In this document: in pieces, positions 22,517 through 34,253 of the stretch | How positions within the stretch are numbered: the first letter of the stretch is position 1 | Layout: the number at the start of each line of letters is the position of its first letter | Assembly (NCBI GenBank): GCA_016508695.1 | Contig: VNKQ01000014.1 | Coordinates: 1,302,001-1,366,000, forward strand | Source: Hyphodiscus hymeniophilus | Lineage: Eukaryota > Ascomycota > Leotiomycetes > Helotiales > Hyphodiscaceae | Direction of reading: 5' to 3' | DNA length: 64,000 bases | The notes under the pieces: generated by a model | What the model saw: the letters and a program-made list of their open reading frames with translations, nothing else | Databases searched by the model: none | Told to the model about the DNA's origin: nothing | Made by a program: the position numbers and the translations under genes

Positions 22517-24778
22517 TTAGATTGCACGCCATCCTGCCTTTCTGGCATCACCGCCAGCCAAATCCTTCAAATAGTCCCTGACTCTGGCTTCAATACCCTT
22601 CGCATCTAAGCGAAATCTGTCATAGTTGCTGGGATTTGAAGCCGAGTATCCAAAGCCAGTCATGCCGACGCTTGCAGTCACGTATCGCGCCCAGGTTGTC
22701 GCGACGTATTCCTCGACGCTTACGATGGGAATGCCATCCAGCGGAAACACCGAATCGCGGTAGGCCTTATCCTGCGCATCGAAGTGCTCGAAGCTTGGGG
22801 CGCTGATCACCCGTGTTGGAATGCCGGAGACGGATAGACTCTCAGCCGCAGCAACAGCATAGTGCAAGCAAGTCCCACAGCTAGCAAGGGTGAGCTGCGC
22901 ACTGTCAGCTTCTTTGACGACGTATGCACCTTTGGCGACCTTGTAGCGGTCGGTGTTTGGTACAGGGCCCACAGGGTCGCGACCGAGCGAGAGTAGAGAT
23001 GGTCCAGTGGTTTTCGAGACCGCGAGCAGCCAGGCGCCGATGACCTCCTCAGCGTCGCATGGTCGCATGTATGTGAGATTTGGCATGGCACGGTATAAAG
23101 AATCCAATTCAACGGGCTGATGAGTCTGGCCATTTTGACCCTCAGCGAAGGAGTCGTGCGTTGCGAAGTGAATGACGGGGAGGTGGCACAGGGCACCCAT
23201 ACGGACTCCCGGAGCAGCCTGGTGCAGTAACAAGATTAGTGTTGCAATACATCACAGGAATTAATAACTGATTCTGCCGAGATAGCGAGGTAGCTTACAT
23301 AGAGGAAAAATATAAAGAATGTGGCCGTTATGGGGAGGAAGGTGCCCGGGTTGTAAGCTGCGATACCATTGGAAATGGCTGCCATAGCATGTTCACGAAT
23401 ACCATAACGCAGGTAACGTCCTGCATAGCCTACCGACGGATGGAACACCTCTGAAGCCGCATAGGGAACCTTGTTGGAGTTGACAAGATCGGCACCACCT
23501 CCAAAGAGGGCTGGATGGGCTTCCCACATCTTCTCGATAATGGACCCGTTGACCTCACGAGTAGCGTTGTCCTTATAGTTCTTCGAGTCTAACGTCTTAA
23601 GTATACTTCGCCACTCATCTCCATTGTCCCCGGTTTGTCTCTTGTAGAACTCCTTGGACAAGTCTGGATGGGCTGACTGGTAGCGCTGGAGAAGATCATC
23701 CCACTCGGCTTGGAGCTTCTGGCCGCACTGTTTTCTCTCCCGGAAGTATTCTAGAGAGGCGGATGGGATCTGGTGTGTCGTTAAGGGATCTTGTCCGGCC
23801 AGGCGTTTCGAAAGAGCTACGCTTTCTACGTCAAAGGCGCCGTGGTGGGCTTTATAAGTTCCTGCATTACACGTACCGAGTCCTATAACTGTTCGGACAT
23901 TGATAAACACAGGTTTCCCTTTCGAGAACTTAGCAAAACAGAGCGCCGAAACCAGGGCCTGAACATCGTATGAGCCATCAGCGACCTCCAGGACGTGCCA
24001 CCCGCATGCACGCATTTTAGCGTTGACATCCTCCTCGTTAATCCAATCGAGAGGTCCATCGCAGGTCACCTGGTTGTTGTCGTATATCAAGACGAGGTTG
24101 TCCAGTTTCAGGCTACCGGCCAGCGAGATGGCCTCCAGCGCGACTCCCTCCATCAAGCAGCCGTCTCCAGTCATGCAGTACACACGAGAGCTGACAACGT
24201 CGAACCCCGGTCGGTTAAAGCGCGCTGCCAGGTTCTTGGAGGCCACAGCAAGCCCAACGGCATTGGCAATACCTTGGCCCAGCGGTCCTGTTGTGATTTC
24301 CACTGCTGGCTCCTCAATTTCTGGGTGGGCATGGCACATAGTGGTGAAGCCGTTCGTTTTGGCACTGCCGTATCCCTTGATCTGGTCCATTGTCCAGGCA
24401 CCATAGCCAACGAGATGATTCAAGGCGTACAAGAACATTGCAGTGTGGCCTGCAAGAATCACCATTAACATACGATCATTGAAAGGAAGCAGACCACATA
24501 CCATTGGAGAGGACGAAGCGATCCCTGTCAAACCAGTCCGGATTCGATGGATTATACCGCATCGTGTACTTGTACAAGGCAACACCAATAGCAGCCATGC
24601 CAATGGCTGATCCGCCGTGCCCGCCGCCGTTCTGATTGCAAATATCAAAGATCAAGTTTCGCAGCGCGAGAACGGCACGGTCGTCATCATCGAGGTCCTC
24701 CCTCCATCCCTTGGGCTGAGGGACGAGAGACTTCTTCGTTACCGAAGGCTCTAGAGTTTGCGAAGTTTGAGTTATCAT
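22517..24778 (-). CDS. Dihydroxyacetone synthase-like transketolase
   Basis: Thiamine-diphosphate enzyme that moves a two-carbon ketol unit from a ketose phosphate to an aldehyde. Minus-strand exons 24778-24502, 24449-23299 and 23218-22517 give 709 aa; introns are 52 and 80 nt. Order of motifs: GGGHGGSAIG (usual HPG is HGG here), DRFVLSNG-HTAMFLYALNHL, TTGPLGQGIANAVGLA, the ThDP/Mg motif GDGCLMEG...IYDNN, the catalytic Glu of GIREHAM, and ITATFFIFFLY-AAPGVRMGALC, HFATHDSFAEGQNGQTHQPVE. The TFFxFxLYAAPxxRM and G-x-NG-x-THQPVE segments resemble yeast dihydroxyacetone synthase more than housekeeping transketolase. Yeast DHAS has a peroxisomal C-terminal signal; this protein ends WRAI and has none, so a cytosolic site is likely. 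It is divergent from the SDR gene. Its real acceptor aldehyde is unknown. Confidence 0.9.
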
Positions 24779-25630
24779 GTTGAACAAGAGCTGTTTTGGT
24801 TGTTGTTCTGCATGTACTATTGACCGTGGGGAAATCTTTTTTCTTCTTCTTTTTTTCTTTTCTTTTGGGCCTGCCTTACTCAGTGTCCACGAGAATGTGG
24901 AAGAGAAGGTTAGAAGGCCGGTATAAAGTCGGTCTATATTCAGTACCATATGAATTTTTCTGGTTCGACCTCGAGTCATTCGATCGCGAGTCGAGCTGCT
25001 GGCTCTCGGACCCTAATCCCGTTGCCCCTTCGACCTCGTCGGTCTCTGTCTATCTGCAGCTCCCCGCCATGGAATTCATTTTCCGACACTCCAAGTACTA
25101 TTCCCGGGGCCCCGCAGCGCTGTTTAAGGCGTACTAGGTACAAGGTACTAGGTAGCGCCACGGAACTTGACCCCGCTGCTTACACCCATTCCATTTCCGA
25201 CAGAACCCCGCTATCTGACGACGTGTCGTGCAAAAAAGCACACAAAAAGCTAGAGCAGACGTGTACCTAGTCGATCGCATTGATCCGGCCCAGTTACGAA
25301 AGTACAAGTACTTTGTTTTCTTCGTATGCAGGGTCCTACTGACTATTGGCGTCGTTGCATAGCTTATTTAAATCTAGTGCGGGCAGGGAGTGTTCTATCA
25401 TATCTCCGTCCTCGTAACCCCTCCTTTATCTTCTTAGGCGAGCATCGTTAATACTTTACAGTCTCTTCAAACACGCACCCGCTATCTCAGTATCCTCCTA
25501 CCTCATCAGTTCTTTCAACTGATAGCTCCGAGTATCCGGGTTACAGACAGCAGCAGCAGATGTGCCTACCTTTACAAACTCCAAATACACATCCACCCTC
25601 CAGCAGCAGTACCCTAGCCATTACTGTTCA
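24779..25630. promoter_or_regulatory. Bidirectional promoter of transketolase and SDR with clustered CreA sites
   Basis: Between two divergent start codons. Five matches to the CreA/Cre1 consensus SYGGGG lie within about 150 bp: CCCCGC at 25062-25067, CCGGGG at 25104-25109, CCCCGC at 25110-25115, 25171-25176 and 25206-25211. About one match per 500 bp is expected by chance. A 30-bp pyrimidine tract rich in T lies near 24836-24868. Carbon-catabolite repression is inferred, not shown. Confidence 0.55.
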
Positions 25631-26795
25631 ATGGCATCGCAGCAGCCAGTTTCGATAGGCAAGGTGGTTCTCGATCGGAACCCAGATAAGTTCTTGACAC
25701 GCTCTGTGCATGATCTGCTTTCCCTCAAGGGTCGTACCATCGTCATCACTGGCGGCGGTCGTGGTCTCGGCTTGGCCTTTGGCTTCGCCGTCGCAGAGGT
25801 CGGGGGTAATCTTGCCATTATCGACCTGCTCGACCAGCCACATGATCATTTCAGGAAGCTAGAGACGGAATTTGGTGTCAAGGTTAAGCTTTACAGGTGT
25901 GTTCCAGCGCAAAGTCATGGCATATATGAATCACCGCAGCCACCGCATGGACAGCAAAGCTTGAAAATGTTATCCTGTATGCAATTAAATAGTATATACA
26001 CTTACTGACAATGAGATCGTCTGCGCAGGAGCGATGTCGCGAATCACGCAACTCTCACGGCCACCTTCGACGAGATCGTAAAGGATTTCGGACGCATTGA
26101 TGGTCTGTAAGTACACCCATGTCCCAGAGTCTCCCCCGCCCGTGCAGAGCATCTTATTTCTCGACACTAACCAAACCCACAGAGTAACCGCTGCTGGAAT
26201 TTGCCCAGACGAGCCTTTCATGAGACGCGCCCCCGAGTCTGTCGCCCGCTGTATGAATATCAACGTGCTTGGCACCTACTACGCCGCTCAATTGGCCGCC
26301 GCTCAGATGGCCAAGCAGGAGCCTACCGACTTCAACCCACGCGGCGGCTCAATCGTCTTCATCGCCTCCATCGCTGCCCATGTTGCTAGCAAGGGCCAGA
26401 CAACGAGCGATTATTGTGCTAGTAAGGGCGCCGTCGTATCACTTGCCAAGGCATTAGGTGTCGAGCTGGCGGCCTTCGGGATCCGTGTCAACTCTATCTC
26501 TCCTGGGTAAGCGCTATTTGACCACCGCCATGGGCTTTTGCTTTCGGCGCCTTATTTTCCCCAGGAGCTAATCCATTGCGTGGACAGATACATGCTGACA
26601 GACATGACAATCGATCTGTGTGATCGTTATCCCTGGCTGGCGGACATCATGATGAACGAACCTCCTATGCGCCGGATCGGTGACCGGTCAGATTTGAAGG
26701 TTCCAGTGGTCTACCTCCTGTCCGATGCCAGTGCATACCACACATCAGATGACATTCTCATCACGGGAGGAATCCATGCAGGAAGATTAATGTAG
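25631..26795 (+). CDS. Short-chain dehydrogenase/reductase (arabinitol dehydrogenase / ketose reductase type)
   Basis: NAD(P)-dependent classical SDR that probably interconverts a ketose and a polyol. Exons 25631-25896, 26029-26106, 26183-26506 and 26588-26795 give 291 aa; introns are 132, 76 and 81 nt. The coenzyme motif TGGGRGLG spans residues 40-47, the acidic IIDLLD follows beta-2, then the active-site Ser in FIASIAAH and YCASK (Tyr-x3-Lys), RVNSISPGYMLTDM and the C-terminal DILITGGIHAG. The N-terminal extension (NPDKFLTRSVHDLLSLKGR) is typical of fungal D-arabinitol, sorbose and xylulose reductases. The start at 25631 is the first ATG in the correct frame; an ATG at 25560 is in another frame. 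Divergent from the DHAS-like transketolase, which argues for a shared polyol-ketose pathway. Exact substrate open. Confidence 0.88.
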
Positions 26796-27960
26796 AGGAC
26801 ATGCTCAAATGTATGATGGCCTAGGCTGACGGTCTCGGGAAAATACCTCATGGAATTTTAGCTTGGTCAGGACTCGGGTTTCAAAGCCTAAAGATGGATA
26901 GTATACTCAACCTTTTTTTTTGTTTGACGTAATTCTAGGCCCGATGTAGCGGACTAATACGTCCTTCACGGAGGGTTATATTTCGTTAGCTCTAGACACG
27001 GTTTCAGAAATAAACCTACTGGTACCAATTCCGCTACACGTCGATATGACCCAACAACCTGAGTTACCAACAAGAGCGGGCTCAGGCGGGCAGCACTGCC
27101 AGTTCTGATATTGACGTGGTGTAATTCGCAATCGACGCAACAAATCTGCCGATGAACGAAGAGAAGCAGGGTCTAAAACTAGTGAATACAGAATACCTCG
27201 CACCTCAGGTTGCTGGCGTAATACAGGTATACAGGCATAAGTTACGTCTAGTGCGGTCTATTAAGATTGACGTACAGAGTCATTTTTAGATGAAATCCCA
27301 TGCCATTCAAGCTACGCCGGCGAGCTAGAGGACCCTCGAAACACCTTTTCCTCCGTAAACAAGCCCCTATAGAGCTGGCTTTGTTAAACGGCAAGAGTGT
27401 AATAAGGGTGCCTTGTACTATGAACTAGACTTAACAACAGCGGCTCTTTCCCAATGCTAGGTAGGTAACTCATTGGCTACGCACATAGGCGGCTAGGCCA
27501 ACCCTTTTTTCCTTATCTTTTCCTTTTCCATTTCTCATCTGTCTTCTAACTTACATCAGCCTTTTCCTTCCCGTACCTATCGTAGTAAAAACTCAGAAAT
27601 CCACATTCTAATCGCTAATCCTTTCATGAGTTCAAAAAGGGCTATGAAAAAAGCCCTCCACTCTTTCCGCTTGATTTCTTGAATTCTTAACAGTAGTCAC
27701 GCGTTTCAAGGGTCTTCTACTTAGTCCTATTATAGGTACTAATACAAGGCAGTAAGGCTCTTTATAATCCAGAGCAAGTCGGTGAGGTTAGGTAAGTCAG
27801 AGCAAGTAGTAGTAGTGTAAGAGTACCTTACCTTACTTTACCTACCTACTTTCTAAAAAATTAAAATCTAAAACCCAAAATCTAAAACCCAAAATACAAA
27901 CTAATAAATTAGAACTACTATCCCTCTCGAACACTACTTTCTTACACCTAAATTCCGAGA
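26796..27960. other. Gene-free region, pyrimidine-rich and AT-rich
   Basis: No coding region, splice pattern or RNA gene is seen. It includes a poly-T run near 26911 and, at about 27855-27900, two copies of a short AAAATCTAAAACCC-like unit. It leads into the satellite cluster. Confidence 0.5.
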
Positions 27961-28024
27961 TCTTGATTCTTGATTCTTGACTCTTGACTTTTGACTCTTG
28001 ACTCTTGACTCTTAATTCTTGACT
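27961..28024. repeat. Heptamer tandem array (CTTGAYT-like)
   Basis: About nine imperfect copies of a 7-bp unit alternating between CTTGATT and CTTGACT, ending in CTTAATT and CTTGACT. Confidence 0.8.
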
Positions 28025-28091
28025 ATAGATGGAAAGATATTACTCTCATCCCATCCCATCCCATCCAAGGTATCTTACGGCTTGACTCTCC

Positions 28092-28155
28092 ACTTCTCAA
28101 CTTCTCAACTTCTCAACTTCTCAACTTCTCAACTTCTCAACTTCTCAACTTCTCC
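28092..28155. repeat. Octamer tandem array (ACTTCTCA)8
   Basis: Eight tandem copies of ACTTCTCA; the last copy ends CC and runs straight into the pentamer array. Confidence 0.9.
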
Positions 28156-28310
28156 TCTCCTCTCCTCTCCTCTCCTCTCCTCTCCTCTCCTCTCCTCTCC
28201 TCTCCTCTCCTCTCCTCTCCTCTCCTCTCCTCTCCTCTCCTCTCCTCTCCTCTCCTCTCCTCTCCTCTCCTCTCCTCTCCTCTCCTCTCCTCTCCTCTCC
28301 TCTCCTCTCC
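28151..28310. repeat. Pentamer microsatellite (TCTCC)32
   Basis: 160 bp of perfect TCTCC repeats, a fully homopyrimidine plus strand. The open frames across it on both strands are low-complexity artefacts. Confidence 0.95.
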
Positions 28311-28327
28311 ACTTCTCACTTCTCACG

Positions 28328-28417
28328 AGACACAATGACACAATGACACAATGACACAATGACACAATGACACAATGACACAATGACACAATGACACAGT
28401 GACACAGTGACACAGTG
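28328..28417. repeat. Octamer tandem array (ACACAATG/ACACAGTG)n
   Basis: About eleven copies of an 8-bp unit. The last three or so copies carry a shared A-to-G change (CAGTG in place of CAATG). Confidence 0.9.
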
Positions 28418-28477
28418 AACGCAGGACCAAAGTATCAAAACGACTTATCAAGAAATGCGATTCAAATCTAATCAATT

Positions 28478-28715
<238 letters not shown>

Positions 28716-29359
28716 GAATAGAATAAAAAACAAATAGGAACGGAAAATCTAACATGATAAGACACACCCAAACCAAAAAAAAAAAAAAAAAAGAAACAGG
28801 GGAAAAGGGTCCTTCTGTCTGTCTTTCCTTGCTGGTATCTAACAGGACTAAGACCAAGACGAAGACCAAGACCGAGAATCAAGAACCAAGATCCAAGACG
28901 ATTGAGAATGCGAGAATGCGAGGAGTGGGTGGTACAATTATCTCTCGAGATGTTACATATACATATACATATACATATGCATATCATCATCATTATCAAC
29001 CATGACGAAGTACATACAACCAAGACCCTTCACGATCACGCATGTTATTTATTCCTTTTCTGTTTCTCATCTAGCGGTTATGGTATGGTCTTTCGATTGA
29101 ATGTCTTTGAGAGAGTGTATTTTGTTCGAGCGGATGATGTGCTCTGCAACATCTCTATATATATGCTAAGCCATCCGTGTTTGTTCGTCTACCCAACTGA
29201 CCGCCTTACTGCCCTAAAATATACAAGAACCAACATATCCAAGCACCCACGTGAATGCAAAATCAAGAAAATTTCAAAAAGTGGTATCCAACAGCCTTTT
29301 TTTATGCGAACGGACGTTTCCCCGATTCTCAGTAAGAGGGTGCGCTAATAAGAGAATGC
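28716..29359. other. Gene-free region with poly-A tract and ACATAT repeats
   Basis: Contains an A run at about 28775-28792, a GACCAAGAC-type purine repeat near 28850 and a CATATA repeat at about 28956-28983. The right end is the 3' flank of the ferric reductase. No gene seen. Confidence 0.5.
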
Positions 29360-31283
29360 CTAATAAGAGAATGCTTCCTCGACAAAATCCACATTGCCTG
29401 AATATTGACGATTCCTGACCGCACGACGGACCTCATCGGTCAATGCCCCAGGCCCACAAACACTGACACCCATAGCGCCGACCTGATTCTCCATCTCGAG
29501 ATCCAGTAGGGTCTCCATATTCGGGCGACCGGGGAACATCTGCACGGTGGCAGAGGGGCTGTGGATCTCCTTCGTCGAGCGGGGACGAGACACGAATAGT
29601 ACGATGCGGAGGACATCTCGGCGCTTATCCATCGCTAGGATGGAGGTCATCCATGGTCTGATCCATTCGAGGTGCTCTGGGGATTGGATGATCCAGACGA
29701 GGACGATCTTCCGAGCCGCGACGGTGCCGTTGGCGCTGCCGGCGACAAGATCACGCACGTGTGGGACTTGGTGCGTTATTCCTACACCGCCCGCGATGAG
29801 CATTACTGTGCCGTAGGAGTGCATCATGTGCATGCCGCCATATGGACCTTCGAGGAAACCTTTGGTCGTGAATTTGCCATCGACGGAAGCTTTGGCCTTC
29901 TTGTACAACTTGTTGGTGAAGCCAGTTCGGGCTCGGATGATGAAGCTCATGCTCGTCTTTTGCGTAGCGAGGATATCCTGTCTGTTGGTGATGAGCTTGT
30001 CCTTATTCGAAAGAGTATCCGTCTCTTCCGACCAAGCTACCGAGAAGGGATGCGAGGATGCGAAGCCGATGGATGGCATGTAAATGAAAGCATGTTGTCC
30101 AGGCTTGAATCTCCATGGCCGTGCCATCTCGACTGTGACTCGACAGGCGTTACCCGGGAGGGCTTCGACTAAAGTCCTCGTTCCTCCACGGCCAAAGTTG
30201 CGGTACATGATGGTGAGAGCTCTCCAGCCACGCTCGGCAACCCAGATGCCGATGGCTCCATAGAGTAGAGTTACTTGAGGCAGCTTACTAAGATGGAGAT
30301 GATAGAAGATACAGATGATCACTAGGATGATCAAAGCCATGTGAAGATACTTGAAGGTTTCGTAAAAGGCGTGACGGACGATGGAGCTGGCTTGAATGGA
30401 GATGACAACAAGGGCGACGGTGGCCTGTGTATGTTAGTATTCCGTAACCCACAATTATGGTGTGGTGGTGGGAACTTACGATGAACCCATACGTCTTCAT
30501 CGGGTCAGTGGTGATGCCTTTGGTGAAGGCCGACCATCCACCCGCGTGCACAGTCGACGCTGTCCAAGCAATCACATGGGCAAGAGCCTCGAGAACAACG
30601 ATACGACCTGTCCATCTATGCAACAAGTTGAAAGTATCATAGGACAAGTTGAGCAGTTTGATGAGGGGATTGTTTCGAGCGGACATGATGAAGAGGGGAA
30701 TCTATCGAGGTCAGTCAGTTTCCACGTGATTCTTCCTCCCAGCAGGACTTACCATATTGACCACGGCCAGTATTCCCGTGCGGTTCCTCAACTGCTGACA
30801 GACAGTGGCATAGGTTGCACTCCACTGAATACTGACAACACAGAACGTAACATTTGTACCGAGATAGCCCAACAGAAACAAGAACTGAAATCGAGTTGGG
30901 AGAGTTCCCACATTCACCGCAGCCGAAAGCTGGAACTCCCTATTGTGTCTCTTGCCGAAGATGGGCGCATACAAGATGTTCTTCTTGACGAAAGCCCACG
31001 CATGCGAAGGAATGGCGAAGTATCTTTGCGTCTCGTTGTTGAGGCACGTCAAAGTCCGGACATACTTGGCGGTCTCAATCCCAACCCTCCAAATGCCCAG
31101 CACCACCACCAAAGACGACAGTACGATGAAGATATAGTGGTAGAAGTCCTGATTCCACGCCGCGGCGTTGGATGCTGCGGCCGCTGCGTTCGTATCTCCT
31201 CCAGTTTGTGCTCCCCCAGCAGCTTGCGCTGTGATCAATCTCGCCATGGCTAAGACGGCCAAAAATCTAGTTGAAAAAGACAT
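29360..31283 (-). CDS. Ferric/cupric reductase of the Fre family (transmembrane)
   Basis: Plasma-membrane flavocytochrome that reduces Fe(III) or Cu(II) outside the cell with NADPH. Minus-strand exons 31283-30753, 30701-30480 and 30424-29360 give 605 aa. The N-terminus MSFSTRFLAVLAMARLITAQA looks like a signal peptide, followed by an Ala/Gly-rich lumenal stretch and several membrane segments. Haem-ligand histidines sit in LLHRWTGRIVVLEALAHVIAWT and YLHMALIILVIICIFYHLH. The FAD motif is HPFSVAW, preceded by FKPGQHAFIYMP; the NADPH motifs are IAGGVGIT and VCGPGALTDEV, and the protein ends VDFVEEAFSY. Introns are 51 and 55 nt, both phase 0, rebuilding VVNM-IPLFIMSARNNP and YGFI-ATVALVV. A siderophore gene is not seen nearby. 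Reductase specificity (iron or copper) is not readable. Confidence 0.93.
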
Positions 31284-34253
31284 GATTCGTGCTTCGTATC
31301 GTTCGTGACATCCAAAGAAGGTGTTCGATCGCAACAGTTCCAATCAAAGATCCAAGCAAAAAGGGGAATGCAAATGACGTCCGACGTCGGTGGAAGGAAT
31401 GTGGAAGTATATTCTGCCAATGGCCAGCAAATGGCGGAATATAGATGCGAGAGATGATGAACCCGATCGAGGGCTAGAAGGATGTTTCGAATAGAAGGGT
31501 AGCCAGACTGGCGGGGGGGGGGGTTGAGTGTTGGTGAGAGATGAGAGGTGAAAGGGCCGAAGGTTTGTCGAAAACCCTGGTCGGGGGTCGGGGTCGGGGA
31601 GTCGAGTAGTCGAGATTCGTCGAGTCGAGAGTTGTAAGAGGAGGAGAAAAAGAAGAATGAGACAAAAGAGAAAATCCACTCTGGATATTTTGTTTGTTGA
31701 TTTTGATTTTGAAGGTGAAGGAAAAGGAAAAGGAAGCAATGAATGGGAAACAAATTGGTAGTGGGTAAATTGTAGATTGCAAGTTGGGTGGAATTCGAAG
31801 GATATTAAGCCTCGTTTTGAGTGTCTGCCGAGCCGCAGGTACGGGTAGGCATGGGCACGCGAGTAAGGTGGTTTAGCGTCGTGACTCCCAGAGTCCGGCC
31901 GTAGAGTTGTTGTTTTTGTCGTAAGGAGGAGCGATAAAGTCTGACGATGGGGATGGGGATCATTACGGAGGTATGGTTGTGCTGGTCGTCATGACTCGTA
32001 GCGTTGCTGTGGAAGTGGTGAGTCGAGAGATGGAGAATGAATGAATGGCATTGCCATCTGGCGTATGGAGAGATCCCCTGAATGTGAGTCCAAGTCTGGA
32101 CTCTGGATGGATCTGGACCCATGAGAAATGCATGGACGCTTCGATGCTGAAACAGTGGCTGGGAAGTCGAGGCAACCAATCAGAGGTCGGGAAGCCAGCG
32201 CCTCATCAGCCTTTACATACCTCCGCAGTCAGACCGTCACGTGTCTGCCAAGCATTGCGACTCCCCATTCCAGCCATGGCCCATTGCCCAATGAACGGGG
32301 CTGATGAAGGATGAAGGATCTTGTGCCTGGATAAGAAGGGGACAGGGCCTCTCTGGTCCTGGTCTCTGATTCGCCATTCGGTCCCCTGCGCGGCGGCTCT
32401 CGACTTCTGATCTATTCCAGGGGGAGAATCGCAGGAAGAACGCATGGATGTGGGTGAAACGGTACAGTACAACGGGTGGTAAACACAGTAACACTTGCGG
32501 TGGGACGAAACGCCCACGCAGCCACGAGCAGCTATGCACCAGACACCAAACAGCGGGAGGATCTTCGTAGAGACAGTAAGTCGATGCTCTATCCAGAAAA
32601 ACCTCAACTTGGGTGTAAACCGAGAGAGAGAGAGGTAAACAAACAGTGTATCATGCACACGCACGCCTCCACCATCCAGCTCCCACTCTTCGGTGGTGGG
32701 CATTGAACTTTAGAGACCGGGACCTTGCACTTCTCGCACATCTCGCTCGCTATCTTTGGTCTCATCCCATCCCATCCCATCCCATCTCCAGAAATGACAC
32801 TGACGCTCGCCCACCGCGACATCGAACCGAGGAATCACAGAGCGTGGAAAGGCCGTAGCAGATCTATCTCTACTTGCATCGATGCACACTATGGGCAGAC
32901 TACCGCGCTCGCTGACCAGGAGAATTATGCTACGCTTCGAGTCACTTACATCTGACTACCCTCGTAGAGTTCTCTGCTCAGCTAAAATTAACGTGCTAAT
33001 TAATCGCTGGGGGACATGATTTCTATTTGATTTTGTATTTGAGTTTACATCTGAGTGTAGATCTGATCTTGGATTTGAATTCGTATCTGATCTTGTATTT
33101 GAATACCCATCTGATCTCCCATCCAAAGATCAGATACATCCCATACCGTCCCACGAGCCAAAGGAATCGTCCTAGCAATGCAATCCTCCACAAAATGACC
33201 GTGACCGAGTATTTGAGAAAGCGCACCTGCACAAGTGACATTCCACCACCCACCGCTGCCCGCCGCCAAACGCCCAATGAGAAACAAAACGCGATGGCCG
33301 TGATTTGGAATAGACGAAGGGCAGAGATACTCCTCTCCTCATTGAACTGCGACTCCCCGCTTCTGAGATTCTATCTCGATTATATGTATTGTACGTGTAT
33401 GGATGCGTTGTTGGAGAATTCGAAGCTGGATTCGAGGAAGACGAGGAAGTAGGAGGTCATCTATCTGGCGCCGTGTTTTTTCGAGATACCGTCATTTCAC
33501 GATGGACATCAGGGGTTTAGGACTCGAGGCAGCACCGACAAGGTTGGGAGGCACCGAGGCAGTCACTCCAAGGTATTTGGGCTGTGAAGTGTGCGCTGAC
33601 ATGTGGACTAGGACGGGGATGAAATCTTTGAGTCTTGAAATTTCAAGTTCAAATTCGGATTAGATATCGAGATTAGGTGGTCATTGCGGCGGTTTCGAGT
33701 TTCCTCGATGCGATGGTCTTCTAAACATGCCAAGGACGTGGAAACATCCAGAGCATGGCGATGTTCTATCAAGAGATTGGCATTGCATGATTGAGGATTT
33801 TTGCATACACAGGCCACGCATGTGAGGCAGGTGATCATACGAGTGTGTGGTGACGTAACCCTCCACCTCTTCCCATTCTGCGCTTAGATATGAGATCGAG
33901 ACGAGATTCGTCGCATGAGACACCCCATTCCCCAGCCTTCTCGAGCCGTGCATAAATCGGCACAAGGCCGATCATAACAGTCGTCAACCCGACTCCACCT
34001 TTGGCAGATGAGCGCTCTAGATTTCATTGGAGTCTGAAAGAGGGATCCCGCTTTGTGTCAACAGCTAGGTCCGCGAGATGAGGTTCACGAGTAGTGGTGA
34101 ACGCTTCAAGCCCACAAGTCCATAGTGAATTCGCAGTGTCGCAAGAGATGTGTGATGTTGCCGATCTCATATCCCAGCTACAAACAGCCTTCAAACAAAT
34201 GTTCGGAGGTGATCGAACAAGTCAGGTTTAGACCCTGATCATCGGCAGTGCGC
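31284..34253. other. Nearly 3 kb without a recognisable gene
   Basis: The left end is the ferric reductase promoter, with an 11-G run near 31511-31521 and G+A-rich stretches. A (CCCAT)n repeat lies at about 32766-32786. Open frames of up to 165 codons exist on both strands but overlap each other, lack motifs and look random. A repeat of (ATTTGAATTYGTATCTGATCTT)-like phrases at about 33025-33115 gives a weak decayed 20-bp periodicity. A lineage-specific small gene or a long non-coding RNA cannot be excluded. Confidence 0.5.

Noticed and set aside
30462..31253. 263-codon plus-strand frame
   Set aside because: Antisense to the ferric reductase exons, whose family motifs are unambiguous.
31500..31760. 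Overlapping 100-167-codon minus-strand frames upstream of the ferric reductase
   Set aside because: They are serine/proline/phenylalanine-rich readings of a purine-rich promoter, in several frames at once.
33027..33452. 141-codon plus-strand frame
   Set aside because: The N-terminal part is a simple LxLxL repeat from a decayed DNA repeat; no other support.
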